Shown here in pieces: positions 1 to 5,227 of a stretch of DNA of 11,880 bases. Position numbers and translations under genes: made by a program. The first letter of the stretch is position 1. Each line of letters opens with the position of its first letter. This DNA comes from Thaumarchaeota archaeon S13 (lineage in GTDB: Archaea; Thermoproteota; Nitrososphaeria; Nitrososphaerales; Nitrosopumilaceae): positions 1-11,880 of the forward strand of contig RHFA01000087.1 of the NCBI GenBank assembly GCA_003724275.1. Direction: 5' to 3'. The notes under the pieces were generated by a model. It did not search any database. It saw only the letters and a list, made by a program, of their open reading frames with translations, and had not been told where the DNA came from.

Positions 1-423
1 GACATACGTGCCGCCGGCGCTGCGCTCCGTCCCGACGCGCCCGTGGCGCGGGCCGGCGCGGGCCGGCGCGCCGCGCAGCGCAGACGCGTCAATGCCCCTG
101 CCCCCCACCGCAAACTTGAGCCCGTTCCACCCGGCGGGGTTGTGCGAGGCCGTCACGGCGACGCCGCACCCCGCGCTGGCCGACTCGTGGATGACCACCG
201 GCGTCGGCACGACGCCGAGGTTTCGCACGTCGAGGCCCGAGGCCCTCAGGCCCGCAGAGGCGGCGCCGGCCAGCATGGGGCCGGACCCTCGCGTGTCCAT
301 GCCCAGCGCGCACTCGCGCCCCGCGCCGGCCAGCGCGCCAAAGGACTCGCAGAGGGCCGCGACCTCGGGCGGCCCGAGCCCGCCGCCCACGACACCCCTC
401 ACGCCAGAGACCCCCGCCCTCAC
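1..423 (-). CDS. Phosphomannomutase / phosphoglucosamine mutase family protein, N-terminal part (runs off the window)
   Basis: The first 141 codons of an alpha-D-phosphohexomutase, which moves phosphate between C1 and C6 (or C1 of an N-acetylamino sugar) to make precursors for glycans. Seen: an N-terminal SGVRG segment (residues 6-10) matching the family's GTxGxRG, a GMDTRGSG motif at 41-48, and the catalytic phosphoserine loop TASHNP at 91-96 with Ser93, followed by WNGLKF. The metal-binding DGDxDR loop and sugar-binding domains lie beyond base 1. The GTG at 421-423 is chosen because an in-frame TAA lies just upstream and a TATA box sits about 26 bases before it, giving a leaderless mRNA. 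Substrate (mannose, glucose or glucosamine phosphate) cannot be decided from this part. The family call is secure. Confidence 0.93.
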   Translation of the reverse strand, partial: MRAGVSGVRGVVGGGLGPPEVAALCESFGALAGAGRECALGMDTRGSGPMLAGAASAGLRASGLDVRNLGVVPTPVVIHESASAGCGVAVTASHNPAGWNGLKFAVGGRGIDASALRGAPARAGPRHGRVGTERSAGGTYV

Positions 424-444
424 GGGGCGGGCGCCCTCAAAGGC

Positions 445-454
445 TTTTTATTAA
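445..454. promoter_or_regulatory. TATA box shared by the mutase gene (-) and tRNA-Thr (+)
   Basis: tttttattaa is the only AT-rich element in the 53-base gap. Its centre is about 26 bases from the GTG of the mutase on the - strand and about 27 bases from the first tRNA base on the + strand. One TBP site therefore fits both transcripts; use in both directions is an inference. Confidence 0.7.
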
Positions 455-476
455 CTCTGGTCGGCGGGGCGCGCAC

Positions 477-550
477 GCCTCGGTAGCTCAGTCTGGCAGA
501 GCGAGCGCTTCGTAAGCGCTAGGTCGTGGGTTCAGATCCCATCCGGGGCT
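477..550 (+). tRNA. tRNA-Thr (anticodon CGT)
   Basis: A complete 74-base cloverleaf. The acceptor arm GCCTCGG pairs with CCGGGGC at 543-549 with one U-G pair. The D arm is GCTC/GAGC. The anticodon stem AGCGC/GCGCT encloses loop TTCGTAA, giving anticodon CGT at 511-513, which reads ACG (Thr). The T arm GTGGG/CCCAT carries loop TTCAGAT. The unpaired U at 550 is the discriminator found in archaeal threonine tRNAs. No intron is present and no CCA follows (the next bases are ctattcc), so CCA must be added by an enzyme such as the one encoded at 8653-9990. The TATA box at 445-454 is its likely promoter. Confidence 0.97.
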
Positions 551-567
551 CTATTCCCCCTTTCCGC

Positions 568-651
568 TCAGCGCTCTGGCTGGTACATTTCAATGTCAAC
601 CTCGAGCTTTTCGCCGAGATCCCTCCACCATTCAGCTGCAGTACCGGCCAT
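568..651 (-). CDS. Possible 27-residue microprotein
   Basis: A short frame running from MAGTAAEWWRDLGEKL to MYQPER and ending in TGA. The support is positional: a TATAAA box on the - strand at 678-683 lies 27-32 bases before the ATG, the same spacing as the other leaderless genes here. It lies between the end of the small membrane protein gene (687) and the tRNA (550), and no other frame explains the promoter. The sequence suggests one amphipathic helix with a WW pair and no cysteine, signal or membrane segment. I do not recognise it. It could instead be a non-coding transcript or a chance frame. Confidence 0.45.
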   Translation of the reverse strand: MAGTAAEWWRDLGEKLEVDIEMYQPER

Positions 652-677
652 CCCGCGCGCGCGGCCGCGGCGGGGCC

Positions 678-683
678 TTTATA
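678..683 (-). promoter_or_regulatory. TATA box for the 27-residue frame
   Basis: TATAAA on the - strand, about 29 bases before the ATG at 651 and just past the stop codon of the gene ending at 687. Confidence 0.5.
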
Positions 684-686
684 GAT

Positions 687-905
687 CTATCGGTGCTCCC
701 CGCCGGGAGGCCCCTGCGGGGCCGCGGGGCCCTGGCCGGGGCCGCGCCGGCTCCACTTGCGGTACATGATGATCCCGAGGGCCCCGAGCGCGCAGGCCCA
801 AAAGACCGGCCATCCGGCGGGGTCCTTTTGCGCGATCAGGCCCAGGTAGGCATATACTGTCCCTGCGATCAGGGCAAACCCCACGGCCTCTAGCGCCTTG
901 CCCAA
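687..905 (-). CDS. Small two-helix membrane protein (paralogue of the divergent gene at 962-1147)
   Basis: 72 residues with two hydrophobic helices, about residues 7-25 and 32-48, then a basic, Pro/Gly-rich tail (from YRKWSRRG onward). The second helix carries W-x-x-FWA-x3-GA-x-GI-x2-Y-x2-W, which the divergent neighbour repeats in the same register. The TTG at 903-905 is chosen because the TATA box at 929-936 lies about 27 bases upstream and no other start lies between. The stop is TAG at 687-689. A small integral membrane protein of unknown function; the tail chemistry predicts a cytoplasmic C-terminus. I do not recognise a family. Confidence 0.75.
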   Translation of the reverse strand: MGKALEAVGFALIAGTVYAYLGLIAQKDPAGWPVFWACALGALGIIMYRKWSRRGPGQGPAAPQGPPGGEHR

Positions 906-928
906 CGCGGGCGCCCCACAGTCAAAAA

Positions 929-936
929 GATATATT
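929..936. promoter_or_regulatory. TATA box shared by two divergent small membrane protein genes
   Basis: gatatatt, nearly symmetrical. Its centre is about 27 bases from the TTG at 905 on the - strand and about 29 bases from the ATG at 962 on the + strand. It is the only AT-rich element in the 56-base gap, so one box must serve both genes if both are transcribed. Confidence 0.7.
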
Positions 937-961
937 GTTTTGCCGCCGGCGCGGGCCCTGG

Positions 962-1147
962 ATGGACCGCTACCACATGATCGTGCTCATATTCATGGTC
1001 GGGGGCATGGGGATCGCCGCATACAGGGAGAACTGGGTCATGTTCTGGGCCATGGTCGCCGGCGCCGTGGGCATCATGCTCTACAGCTCGTGGACGGCGG
1101 GCCGCGAGAGGCGAGCCGAGCGCAGGCGCAGGCGGCGCGGCCTATAG
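962..1147 (+). CDS. Small two-helix membrane protein (paralogue of the divergent gene at 687-905)
   Basis: 61 residues: MDRYHM, a first helix at about 6-20, a short YRENW loop, a second helix at about 25-41 with W-x-x-FWA-x3-GA-x-GI-x2-Y-x2-W, then an Arg-rich tail (ERRAERRRRRRG) that should stay in the cytoplasm. Longer in-frame starts exist, but the ATG at 962-964 has the TATA box at the right distance and puts almost no residue before the first helix. Over the second-helix block it shares 10 of 21 residues with the divergent gene. Its TAG stop overlaps the stop of the convergent winged-helix gene. Function unknown. Confidence 0.8.
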   Translation: MDRYHMIVLIFMVGGMGIAAYRENWVMFWAMVAGAVGIMLYSSWTAGRERRAERRRRRRGL

Positions 1148-1420
1148 CTCTAGCCCAAAGGACTCTGCCATCGAGTGGTACTGGACGTGGATCTCGAGGT
1201 AGTGGCGGCCCTTTGGGGTGATCGCAAAGGTGTGGCGCGCGCCTGCCTCGACCCTGACGATGAGGCCAGCGCCCACGAGCGTCTTTGTGAGGCTCTGGAG
1301 GCGCGGGTGGGGCACGTTTGCCCTTTTGGCGAGCCTCGTGGGGCCGATCCCGCCGTTTCCGGACTCGCTTGCCGCATGGAGCATGTCCGCTACGATCTGC
1401 GCCGTGGTCCGGTTTGGCAC
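1142..1420 (-). CDS. Winged helix-turn-helix DNA-binding protein
   Basis: 92 residues with the fold order of small archaeal winged-helix proteins: helix 1 (TTAQIVADMLHAA), then GPTRLAKRANVPHPRLQSLTK at about 27-46 as the helix-turn-helix, GLIV at 52-55 starting the wing, FAITPKGRHYLE at 65-76 as the wing strand and TxKG turn, and a C-terminal helix. This resembles the single-domain wHTH proteins (PF14947-like) common in Thaumarchaeota, which are putative transcription regulators. The frame is open far upstream, but the GTG at 1418-1420 is preceded by a TATA box at 1443-1450. It converges on the small membrane protein gene with interlocked stops. The regulated target is unknown. Confidence 0.85.
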   Translation of the reverse strand: MPNRTTAQIVADMLHAASESGNGGIGPTRLAKRANVPHPRLQSLTKTLVGAGLIVRVEAGARHTFAITPKGRHYLEIHVQYHSMAESFGLEL

Positions 1421-1442
1421 GCGCGCGCCCGCGGGGAGCCAC

Positions 1443-1450
1443 AATATAAC
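1443..1450 (-). promoter_or_regulatory. TATA box for the winged-helix gene
   Basis: GTTATATT on the - strand, centred about 26 bases before the GTG at 1420. Confidence 0.65.
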
Positions 1451-1485
1451 ATTATCCGCGATCCGGCGGGCAGGGGCCGTGGTGG

Positions 1486-1494
1486 CTATAAATA
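1486..1494 (+). promoter_or_regulatory. TATA box for the Cys/His-cluster protein gene
   Basis: ctataaata, a near-ideal archaeal TATA box, centred 27 bases before the ATG at 1517. It is separate from the - strand box at 1443-1450, so this divergent pair has two promoters. Confidence 0.75.
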
Positions 1495-1516
1495 CAAACG
1501 CCGCGGCGCGCCTGCC

Positions 1517-2101
1517 ATGGGGGGCGGCCCGGCCGGCTGGAGGAGCGACTTTGAGGGCGTGGCGTACCGCTATTACGACCTGCGCATGAACGTCGCGCCC
1601 CTCTTTTCGGGCCGCAGGGAGGCCGTCGCGGCCTGGCACGACACGATCCGCTGGTGGATCGAGCCGACCATACGCGTGAGGTTCGTCGAGGCCGGCCCCG
1701 AGTACTGGCTCGTCGTGGGGGCCGACTCGAGGAGGCCAGAGGGCAACGTCTCGCTCTTTCGCTCGATGCCCATGTCCGAGAACTATGAGAGGTTCAAGCG
1801 CGGGTGCGGCGGCGAGGCGTACCTGCGCCTCGGCACGCACGAGGTCAGGGGACTTGCGGGCTCAAAGGACGACGACGTCTGCTCGTGCGGCCACGAGGGC
1901 GAGGACCACGGGGCCGGCGGGGATGACGAGTCGTGCCTTGTTGAGGGCTGCGCGTGCGCCAGGTTTGAGACTGTCCGCGTCACGCTCCTCCACAAGAAAA
2001 AGGCCGTCACTGACATTGCGTTCCTGCCGGTGGGCTCGATCCGCGATGACTCGCTTGCGTGGAACTGTGCATGCGCGCACCGCCTGCTGCCCGGCCCCTA
2101 G
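1517..2101 (+). CDS. Hypothetical protein with a CxCGHx4H...CxxxxCxC metal-binding-like cluster
   Basis: 194 residues, soluble, with no signal or membrane helix. The N-terminal part (about 15-115) looks mixed alpha/beta and is Trp/Tyr/Arg rich (AWHDTIRWWIEP at 39-50). A compact cluster follows: C122, C124, H126, H131, C140, C145, C147, in the order CSCGH-x4-H-x8-C-x4-C-x-C. This resembles short CxCGHxxxxH...CxCxxF motifs seen in assorted archaeal and actinobacterial proteins and probably binds zinc. It splits what look like neighbouring beta strands (EAYLRLGTHEVRG before, FETVRVTLLHKKKAV after). A CAC at 184-186 lies near the end. The ATG fits the TATA box at 1486-1494. Its TAG overlaps the TAG of the convergent zinc-ribbon gene. 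Family not recognised. Confidence 0.85.
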   Translation: MGGGPAGWRSDFEGVAYRYYDLRMNVAPLFSGRREAVAAWHDTIRWWIEPTIRVRFVEAGPEYWLVVGADSRRPEGNVSLFRSMPMSENYERFKRGCGGEAYLRLGTHEVRGLAGSKDDDVCSCGHEGEDHGAGGDDESCLVEGCACARFETVRVTLLHKKKAVTDIAFLPVGSIRDDSLAWNCACAHRLLPGP

Positions 2102-2250
2102 ACGCGCACGTGCTCGCCGTCATAGTGCTCGTCTATGAGGCTCGAGTAGCACTTGCCGCACAGCGGCCCGGGGATCCTCCAGGACTCCATGGGGACATAG
2201 CGCGGGCGCGCCTCGGCCGAGCACCGCGCGCAGGTCGCCTTTTTCGCCAA
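2098..2250 (-). CDS. Small zinc-ribbon protein, 50 residues
   Basis: Reads LAKKATCARC (first residue Met in vivo), then CGKC at 31-34, and ends GEHVRV-TAG. Two CxxC knuckles 20 residues apart (C7/C10 and C31/C34) are a typical four-cysteine zinc ribbon. Such small proteins may bind nucleic acid or proteins, but no role is shown. The TTG at 2248-2250 is the only start near the TATA box at 2275-2283, about 29 bases upstream. The frame overlaps the convergent gene by the four bases CTAG, so both stops share one palindrome. The regular cysteine spacing and the promoter make it convincing despite its size. Confidence 0.8.
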   Translation of the reverse strand: MAKKATCARCSAEARPRYVPMESWRIPGPLCGKCYSSLIDEHYDGEHVRV

Positions 2251-2274
2251 GCGGGCGCGCGTGCGGCCGCCTTG

Positions 2275-2283
2275 CTATAAAAA
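2275..2283 (-). promoter_or_regulatory. TATA box for the zinc-ribbon gene
   Basis: TTTTTATAG on the - strand, about 29 bases before the TTG at 2250. On the + strand (ctataaaaa) it is too far from the dehydrogenase start to be that gene's main box. Confidence 0.65.
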
Positions 2284-2316
2284 CGGTGCAGGGCGCGCGC
2301 GGGCGCGCGGCAGAGG

Positions 2317-2325
2317 GATAAATAT
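2317..2325 (+). promoter_or_regulatory. TATA box for the short-chain dehydrogenase gene
   Basis: gataaatat, centred 27 bases before the ATG at 2348. An in-frame ATG at 2324 lies inside this box and so should not be the start. Confidence 0.7.
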
Positions 2326-2347
2326 GCCCGCCCCGCCGAGGCCCCGC

Positions 2348-3169
2348 ATGGGCGGCGTCGCTCTTGTCACGGGGTGCTCCTCGGGGATTGGCCTGGAGAC
2401 GGCCCTCGAGCTGGCCAGGGCAGGCCACTCGGTCCACGCCGGGGTGCGCGACATGTCGCGCGCCGGCGACCTGACCAGGGCCGCGGCCGCCGAGTCCCTC
2501 GACGTCAGGCCCGTGCGCCTCGACGTCACCGACGGGTCCTCGGTCCGCGACGCCGCAGGGGCCGCGCTGGAGGCCGGCCCCGTCGACGTGCTCGTCAACA
2601 ATGCCGGCTATGCGCTATTTGGGTGCGCCGAGGAGGTCCCGCTCGGCGAGATGCGCGCGCAGTTTGAGACCAACTTTTTTGGCGCCGTCGCGATGATCCA
2701 GCGCATCGCGCCCTCGATGCGCAAGCGCCGCTCTGGGCGGATCATAAACATCAGCTCGGTCGCCGGGAGGATTGGCTTTCCGTGCTCGCCGGCGTATGTC
2801 AGCTCAAAGTTTGCCCTCGAGGGCCTCAGCGAGTGCATGAGGTACGAGCTCGGGCCCCACGGCGTCGAGGTCATCCTCGTAGAGCCGGGCGTCGTAAAGA
2901 CGCGCTTTATGGACAACAGCAGGGCGCCGGCGGCGCCGGAGGGCTCGGCCTATGCCGAGCTAACGCAAAAGGTCATCGGCGGGATACGCATGATGGCCGA
3001 GCTCGGCACGCCGGCCTCCGAGGTCGCGCGGGCCGTGGCGAGGGCCGCCTCCGAGGCGAGGCCGTCGCCGCGCTATATAGTCGGCAATGACGCGGGAATG
3101 TTCCTCGAGGCGAGGCAGTCCATGGGCGACGCCGAGTTTGAGGAGTATATCAAAAAGGAGCTCTATTGA
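2348..3169 (+). CDS. Short-chain dehydrogenase/reductase (classical SDR)
   Basis: 273 residues, the usual length for a classical SDR. These NAD(P)-dependent enzymes oxidise or reduce alcohol and carbonyl groups. Seen: Rossmann motif TGCSSGIG (8-15), the LDVTD acid (57-61), NNAG (84-87), catalytic Ser in INISS (133-137), Y150-x3-K154 (YVSSK), and the PG after strand six (180-181). Arg34 in AGVRD, just after strand two, suggests NADP(H). The tail (YIVGNDAG, then YIKKELY) is not diagnostic, so the substrate is unknown. The start at 2348 fits the TATA box and puts the first beta strand (GVALVTG) at the N-terminus, as usual. Monocistronic: the next gene has its own box 30 bases after this stop. 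Confidence 0.93.
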   Translation: MGGVALVTGCSSGIGLETALELARAGHSVHAGVRDMSRAGDLTRAAAAESLDVRPVRLDVTDGSSVRDAAGAALEAGPVDVLVNNAGYALFGCAEEVPLGEMRAQFETNFFGAVAMIQRIAPSMRKRRSGRIINISSVAGRIGFPCSPAYVSSKFALEGLSECMRYELGPHGVEVILVEPGVVKTRFMDNSRAPAAPEGSAYAELTQKVIGGIRMMAELGTPASEVARAVARAASEARPSPRYIVGNDAGMFLEARQSMGDAEFEEYIKKELY

Positions 3170-3198
3170 GGCCCCCGAGCGCGCGGGGAGGCGGCAAC

Positions 3199-3206
3199 AT
3201 TAAAAT
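3199..3206 (+). promoter_or_regulatory. TATA box for the ATP synthase subunit C gene
   Basis: attaaaat, centred about 28 bases before the TTG at 3231. Confidence 0.65.
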
Positions 3207-3230
3207 CGCGACCCTTTTGGGCCGCGCGCG

Positions 3231-4274
3231 TTGGCAAAGGCGGCGCTCCTCTATGCATCGGTAAAGGCGTACGGGCAAAAGGGCAAGCTCCTCTCGCGCG
3301 CCGACCTGCAGGCCCTCGCCGAGTCGCGCAGCATGGACGAGCTCCTCACCAGGATAAAGAACACGCGCCACGCCGCCGCCGTCGCCGACCTGCAGGCGCC
3401 CCACACGGCCGCGGGCATCGAGGCCGCGCTCGGGGCCGGCCTCGCCGAGGCCCACCACTCGATGGCCCGCGCCGCCGGCGGCAGGGGCGTCCTTGACGCG
3501 TACTATCGGCGCCTCGTCGTGTGGAACCTCAAGGTGGTCCTCAAGGGCAAGGCCCTCGGCAAGCCGCAAGATGAGATAGAGCGCCACGTGAACATGCGCG
3601 CCGCCGAGCTCGTCCGCGAGCGCGACACGCTCGTAAAGGCCCTCGTCTCCAAGGACCTCGAGGAGGCCGCCGCGAGCCTCCGCGGGACGCGCCTGGGCGA
3701 GGACGTCGCGCGGGCCGTTGCGCTCTATGGCGAGCGCGGCCACATACAGGCCATAGACACGCACCTTGACAGGGTCGTCCACCAGGACCTCGCGCGCGCG
3801 GCGCGCGAGTCGCGCGAGCGCGGCGTTGCGCGCATGATCGGGGCCGACGTCGACTTTTACAATGTCATGGCGGTCCTGCGCGCGCGCCTGTGGGGCCTCG
3901 ACGAGACGGCGATCCTCGGCCTCACCGCCGGCTCGACGCCCGGCGTCCCGAGGGCGGTCCTCGAGCGCATGGCCGGCGCGTCCTCTGTCCGCGACGCGCT
4001 CGCGGAGCTCGGCGCCACGCGCTATGCTTCCCTCGTGCCCCAGTCGGGCACCGACCTTGACGCCGTAGCCGGCCTCGAGCGGGCCATGGAGATGGCGATC
4101 TATGACTCGTGCAACAGGGCGTTCACGAGGATGTTCAGCCTCACGACGATAATCGCCATCACAAAGCTCGCCGCATACGAGGTGAGAAACGTCTCGGCGA
4201 TCGCGTATGCCGTGGAGCAGGGCATCCCCGCCGAGACGGTAATGGCCAGGGCCGTCGTCGCCGAGCAGGAATAG
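3231..4274 (+). CDS. atpC: A/V-type ATP synthase subunit C
   Basis: 347 residues, close to the roughly 350 usual for archaeal subunit C (V-type subunit d). This all-helical cone sits on the membrane rotor ring and joins it to the central stalk, transmitting rotation. Seen: the N-terminal YASVKAYGQKGKLLSRADLQ stretch (8-27), the WNLKVVLKGKALGK helix (98-111), IGADVDFYNVMAVLRARLWG before the middle, and the C-terminal YEVRNVSAIAYAVEQGIP segment (316-333) that matches the family's conserved end. No signal or membrane helix. The TTG fits the TATA box. No other ATP synthase subunit is in the window, so it is transcribed apart from neighbouring genes here. Confidence 0.9.
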   Translation: MAKAALLYASVKAYGQKGKLLSRADLQALAESRSMDELLTRIKNTRHAAAVADLQAPHTAAGIEAALGAGLAEAHHSMARAAGGRGVLDAYYRRLVVWNLKVVLKGKALGKPQDEIERHVNMRAAELVRERDTLVKALVSKDLEEAAASLRGTRLGEDVARAVALYGERGHIQAIDTHLDRVVHQDLARAARESRERGVARMIGADVDFYNVMAVLRARLWGLDETAILGLTAGSTPGVPRAVLERMAGASSVRDALAELGATRYASLVPQSGTDLDAVAGLERAMEMAIYDSCNRAFTRMFSLTTIIAITKLAAYEVRNVSAIAYAVEQGIPAETVMARAVVAEQE

Positions 4275-4283
4275 GTTAATCTA
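4275..4283 (+). promoter_or_regulatory. Weak TATA box for the Cas4-like gene
   Basis: gttaatcta directly after the stop of the ATP synthase gene, centred about 30 bases before the ATG at 4309. It is less canonical than the others, and read-through from upstream is possible. Confidence 0.45.
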
Positions 4284-4308
4284 GGAGGGCCCCTCGCGGG
4301 GGGGCGAC

Positions 4309-4965
4309 ATGATGGGCGACAAGGACTATGGGAGGTTTGTTCGCGACGCGATGGACTCGATCGCGCGCGACCTCGAGACGCCCGTGGACGCCTCAAACCC
4401 CGCGAGGATCCACGCGCACGAGGTCACGCGCTGCCTGCGCAGGTCCTACTATGACAGGGACTCGCCGCTGGCCGGCCCGCAGCGCGGCTTTAGCGGCCTC
4501 CTCGCCGGGATGCTGCGCCGCCTGGGCCACGCGCCGCCAGAGGCCGAGTACGACATTGGGGGCGGCAGGTCCATCGTCGGCAGGGCCGACATGATCGTCG
4601 ACGGCACGGCGATCATATTCAGGCCGTCTGACGCGGCGCCAAAGGTGCCAGAGGCCGGCGACATGCTCTACCTCAACGCGTGCCTCTGGATACACGGCGC
4701 GGCCGACGGCGTCGTCGTGTACATCGCCGGCGACCGCAGCGAGACGTCCTTTTCGCTCACGCGCGACAAGAGAATGTTCGAGGAGACCGTGAGGCGCGCG
4801 CGCGTCCTCGGCGACCTCCTCGCCGAGGGCAAGAGGCTGCCGATCATAGAGCCGTCCCCCGAGTGCGCCGAGTGCCAGTACTATGAGCGCTGCTATGCAA
4901 AGCAGCGGATGGGCAGGCCCATCGGGCTCATCAAGGACCTCCTGGGCCACAACCCGGACCCCTAG
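4309..4965 (+). CDS. Cas4/Dna2-like PD-(D/E)XK family protein with a degenerate active site
   Basis: 218 residues with the architecture of Cas4-type Fe-S exonucleases: an N-terminal CLRRSYYDRD motif (Cys42), a core with GRADMIVDG (92-99, Asp94), and a C-terminal CxxCx5C (C186, C189, C195) that with Cys42 should bind a 4Fe-4S cluster. The strand after Asp94 normally carries ExK (iiExK), but here reads AIIFRPS (101-107), so Phe and Pro replace the Glu and Lys. The protein may therefore bind DNA or partners without cutting. The start has two adjacent ATGs (4309 and 4312); the first is used. No cas gene or repeat array is nearby, so a CRISPR role is unlikely. The family is fairly sure, the activity is not. 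Confidence 0.8.
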   Translation: MMGDKDYGRFVRDAMDSIARDLETPVDASNPARIHAHEVTRCLRRSYYDRDSPLAGPQRGFSGLLAGMLRRLGHAPPEAEYDIGGGRSIVGRADMIVDGTAIIFRPSDAAPKVPEAGDMLYLNACLWIHGAADGVVVYIAGDRSETSFSLTRDKRMFEETVRRARVLGDLLAEGKRLPIIEPSPECAECQYYERCYAKQRMGRPIGLIKDLLGHNPDP

Positions 4966-5043
4966 CGCGCAGGCTGCGCTGGGAACCTCCAAAGAAAAGC
5001 CCTGGGCGCCGCGCCCCTCGCCGTGGCGGGGGTTCTCGCGACC

Positions 5044-5154
5044 CTACTCTAGGGGCTCGTGGTGACCCTTGCCGCGGAGGGCAAAGGCTACGACGGCGAA
5101 CGCGATCGCGACGCCGACTGCCGATCCATATGCGGCCATGCCTGCTTCAGCCAT
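5044..5154 (-). CDS. Single-span membrane microprotein, 36 residues
   Basis: Begins MAEAGMAAYG, has one Ala/Val/Phe-rich transmembrane helix at about 9-26 (GYG-like start, ends VAFALRG) and a short polar tail GKGHHEPLE. The tail has two histidines that could bind a metal or partner. The ATG at 5152-5154 has a strong TATA box about 29 bases upstream in an AT-rich island, and the stop is TAG. It converges on the Cas4-like gene across 78 bases in which I see nothing else. I do not recognise it; small single-span accessory subunits of membrane complexes look like this, but no partner is shown. Confidence 0.7.
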   Translation of the reverse strand: MAEAGMAAYGSAVGVAIAFAVVAFALRGKGHHEPLE

Positions 5155-5178
5155 TGCCCCATGGGGAGGGGCGCATGC

Positions 5179-5190
5179 TTATAATATTTA
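5179..5190 (-). promoter_or_regulatory. TATA box for the 36-residue membrane microprotein
   Basis: TAAATATTATAA on the - strand, about 29 bases before the ATG at 5154, inside a 40-base stretch (5181-5220) with only 7 G or C. Confidence 0.7.
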
Positions 5191-5196
5191 TCTAAA

Positions 5197-5227
5197 TTTT
5201 TGGGCAATTTTGCATAATATCCAAAAA
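5197..5227 (-). terminator. Candidate terminator hairpin after the LEA14-like gene
   Basis: On the - strand the TAA stop at 5236-5238 is followed by a run of five T and a two-part inverted repeat: TTTTTGG (5221-5227) with CCAAAAA (5197-5203), and an inner GCAA/TTGC (5204-5213). The T-rich arm suits archaeal termination. It also separates this gene from the promoter at 5179-5190. No test of folding energy was made. Confidence 0.4.

Noticed and set aside
51..70. Tandem repeat of GGCCGGCGCG (two copies)
   Set aside because: It lies in the mutase coding sequence and encodes an Ala/Pro/Arg/Gly stretch. Such words are common in this base composition.
3150..3782. A 210-codon - strand frame opposite ATP synthase subunit C
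   Set aside because: No promoter and no motif, and the + strand protein is a full-length family member.
4309..4965. A CRISPR-Cas locus, suggested by the Cas4-like protein
   Set aside because: No direct-repeat array and no other cas gene in the window, and the nuclease residues are missing.
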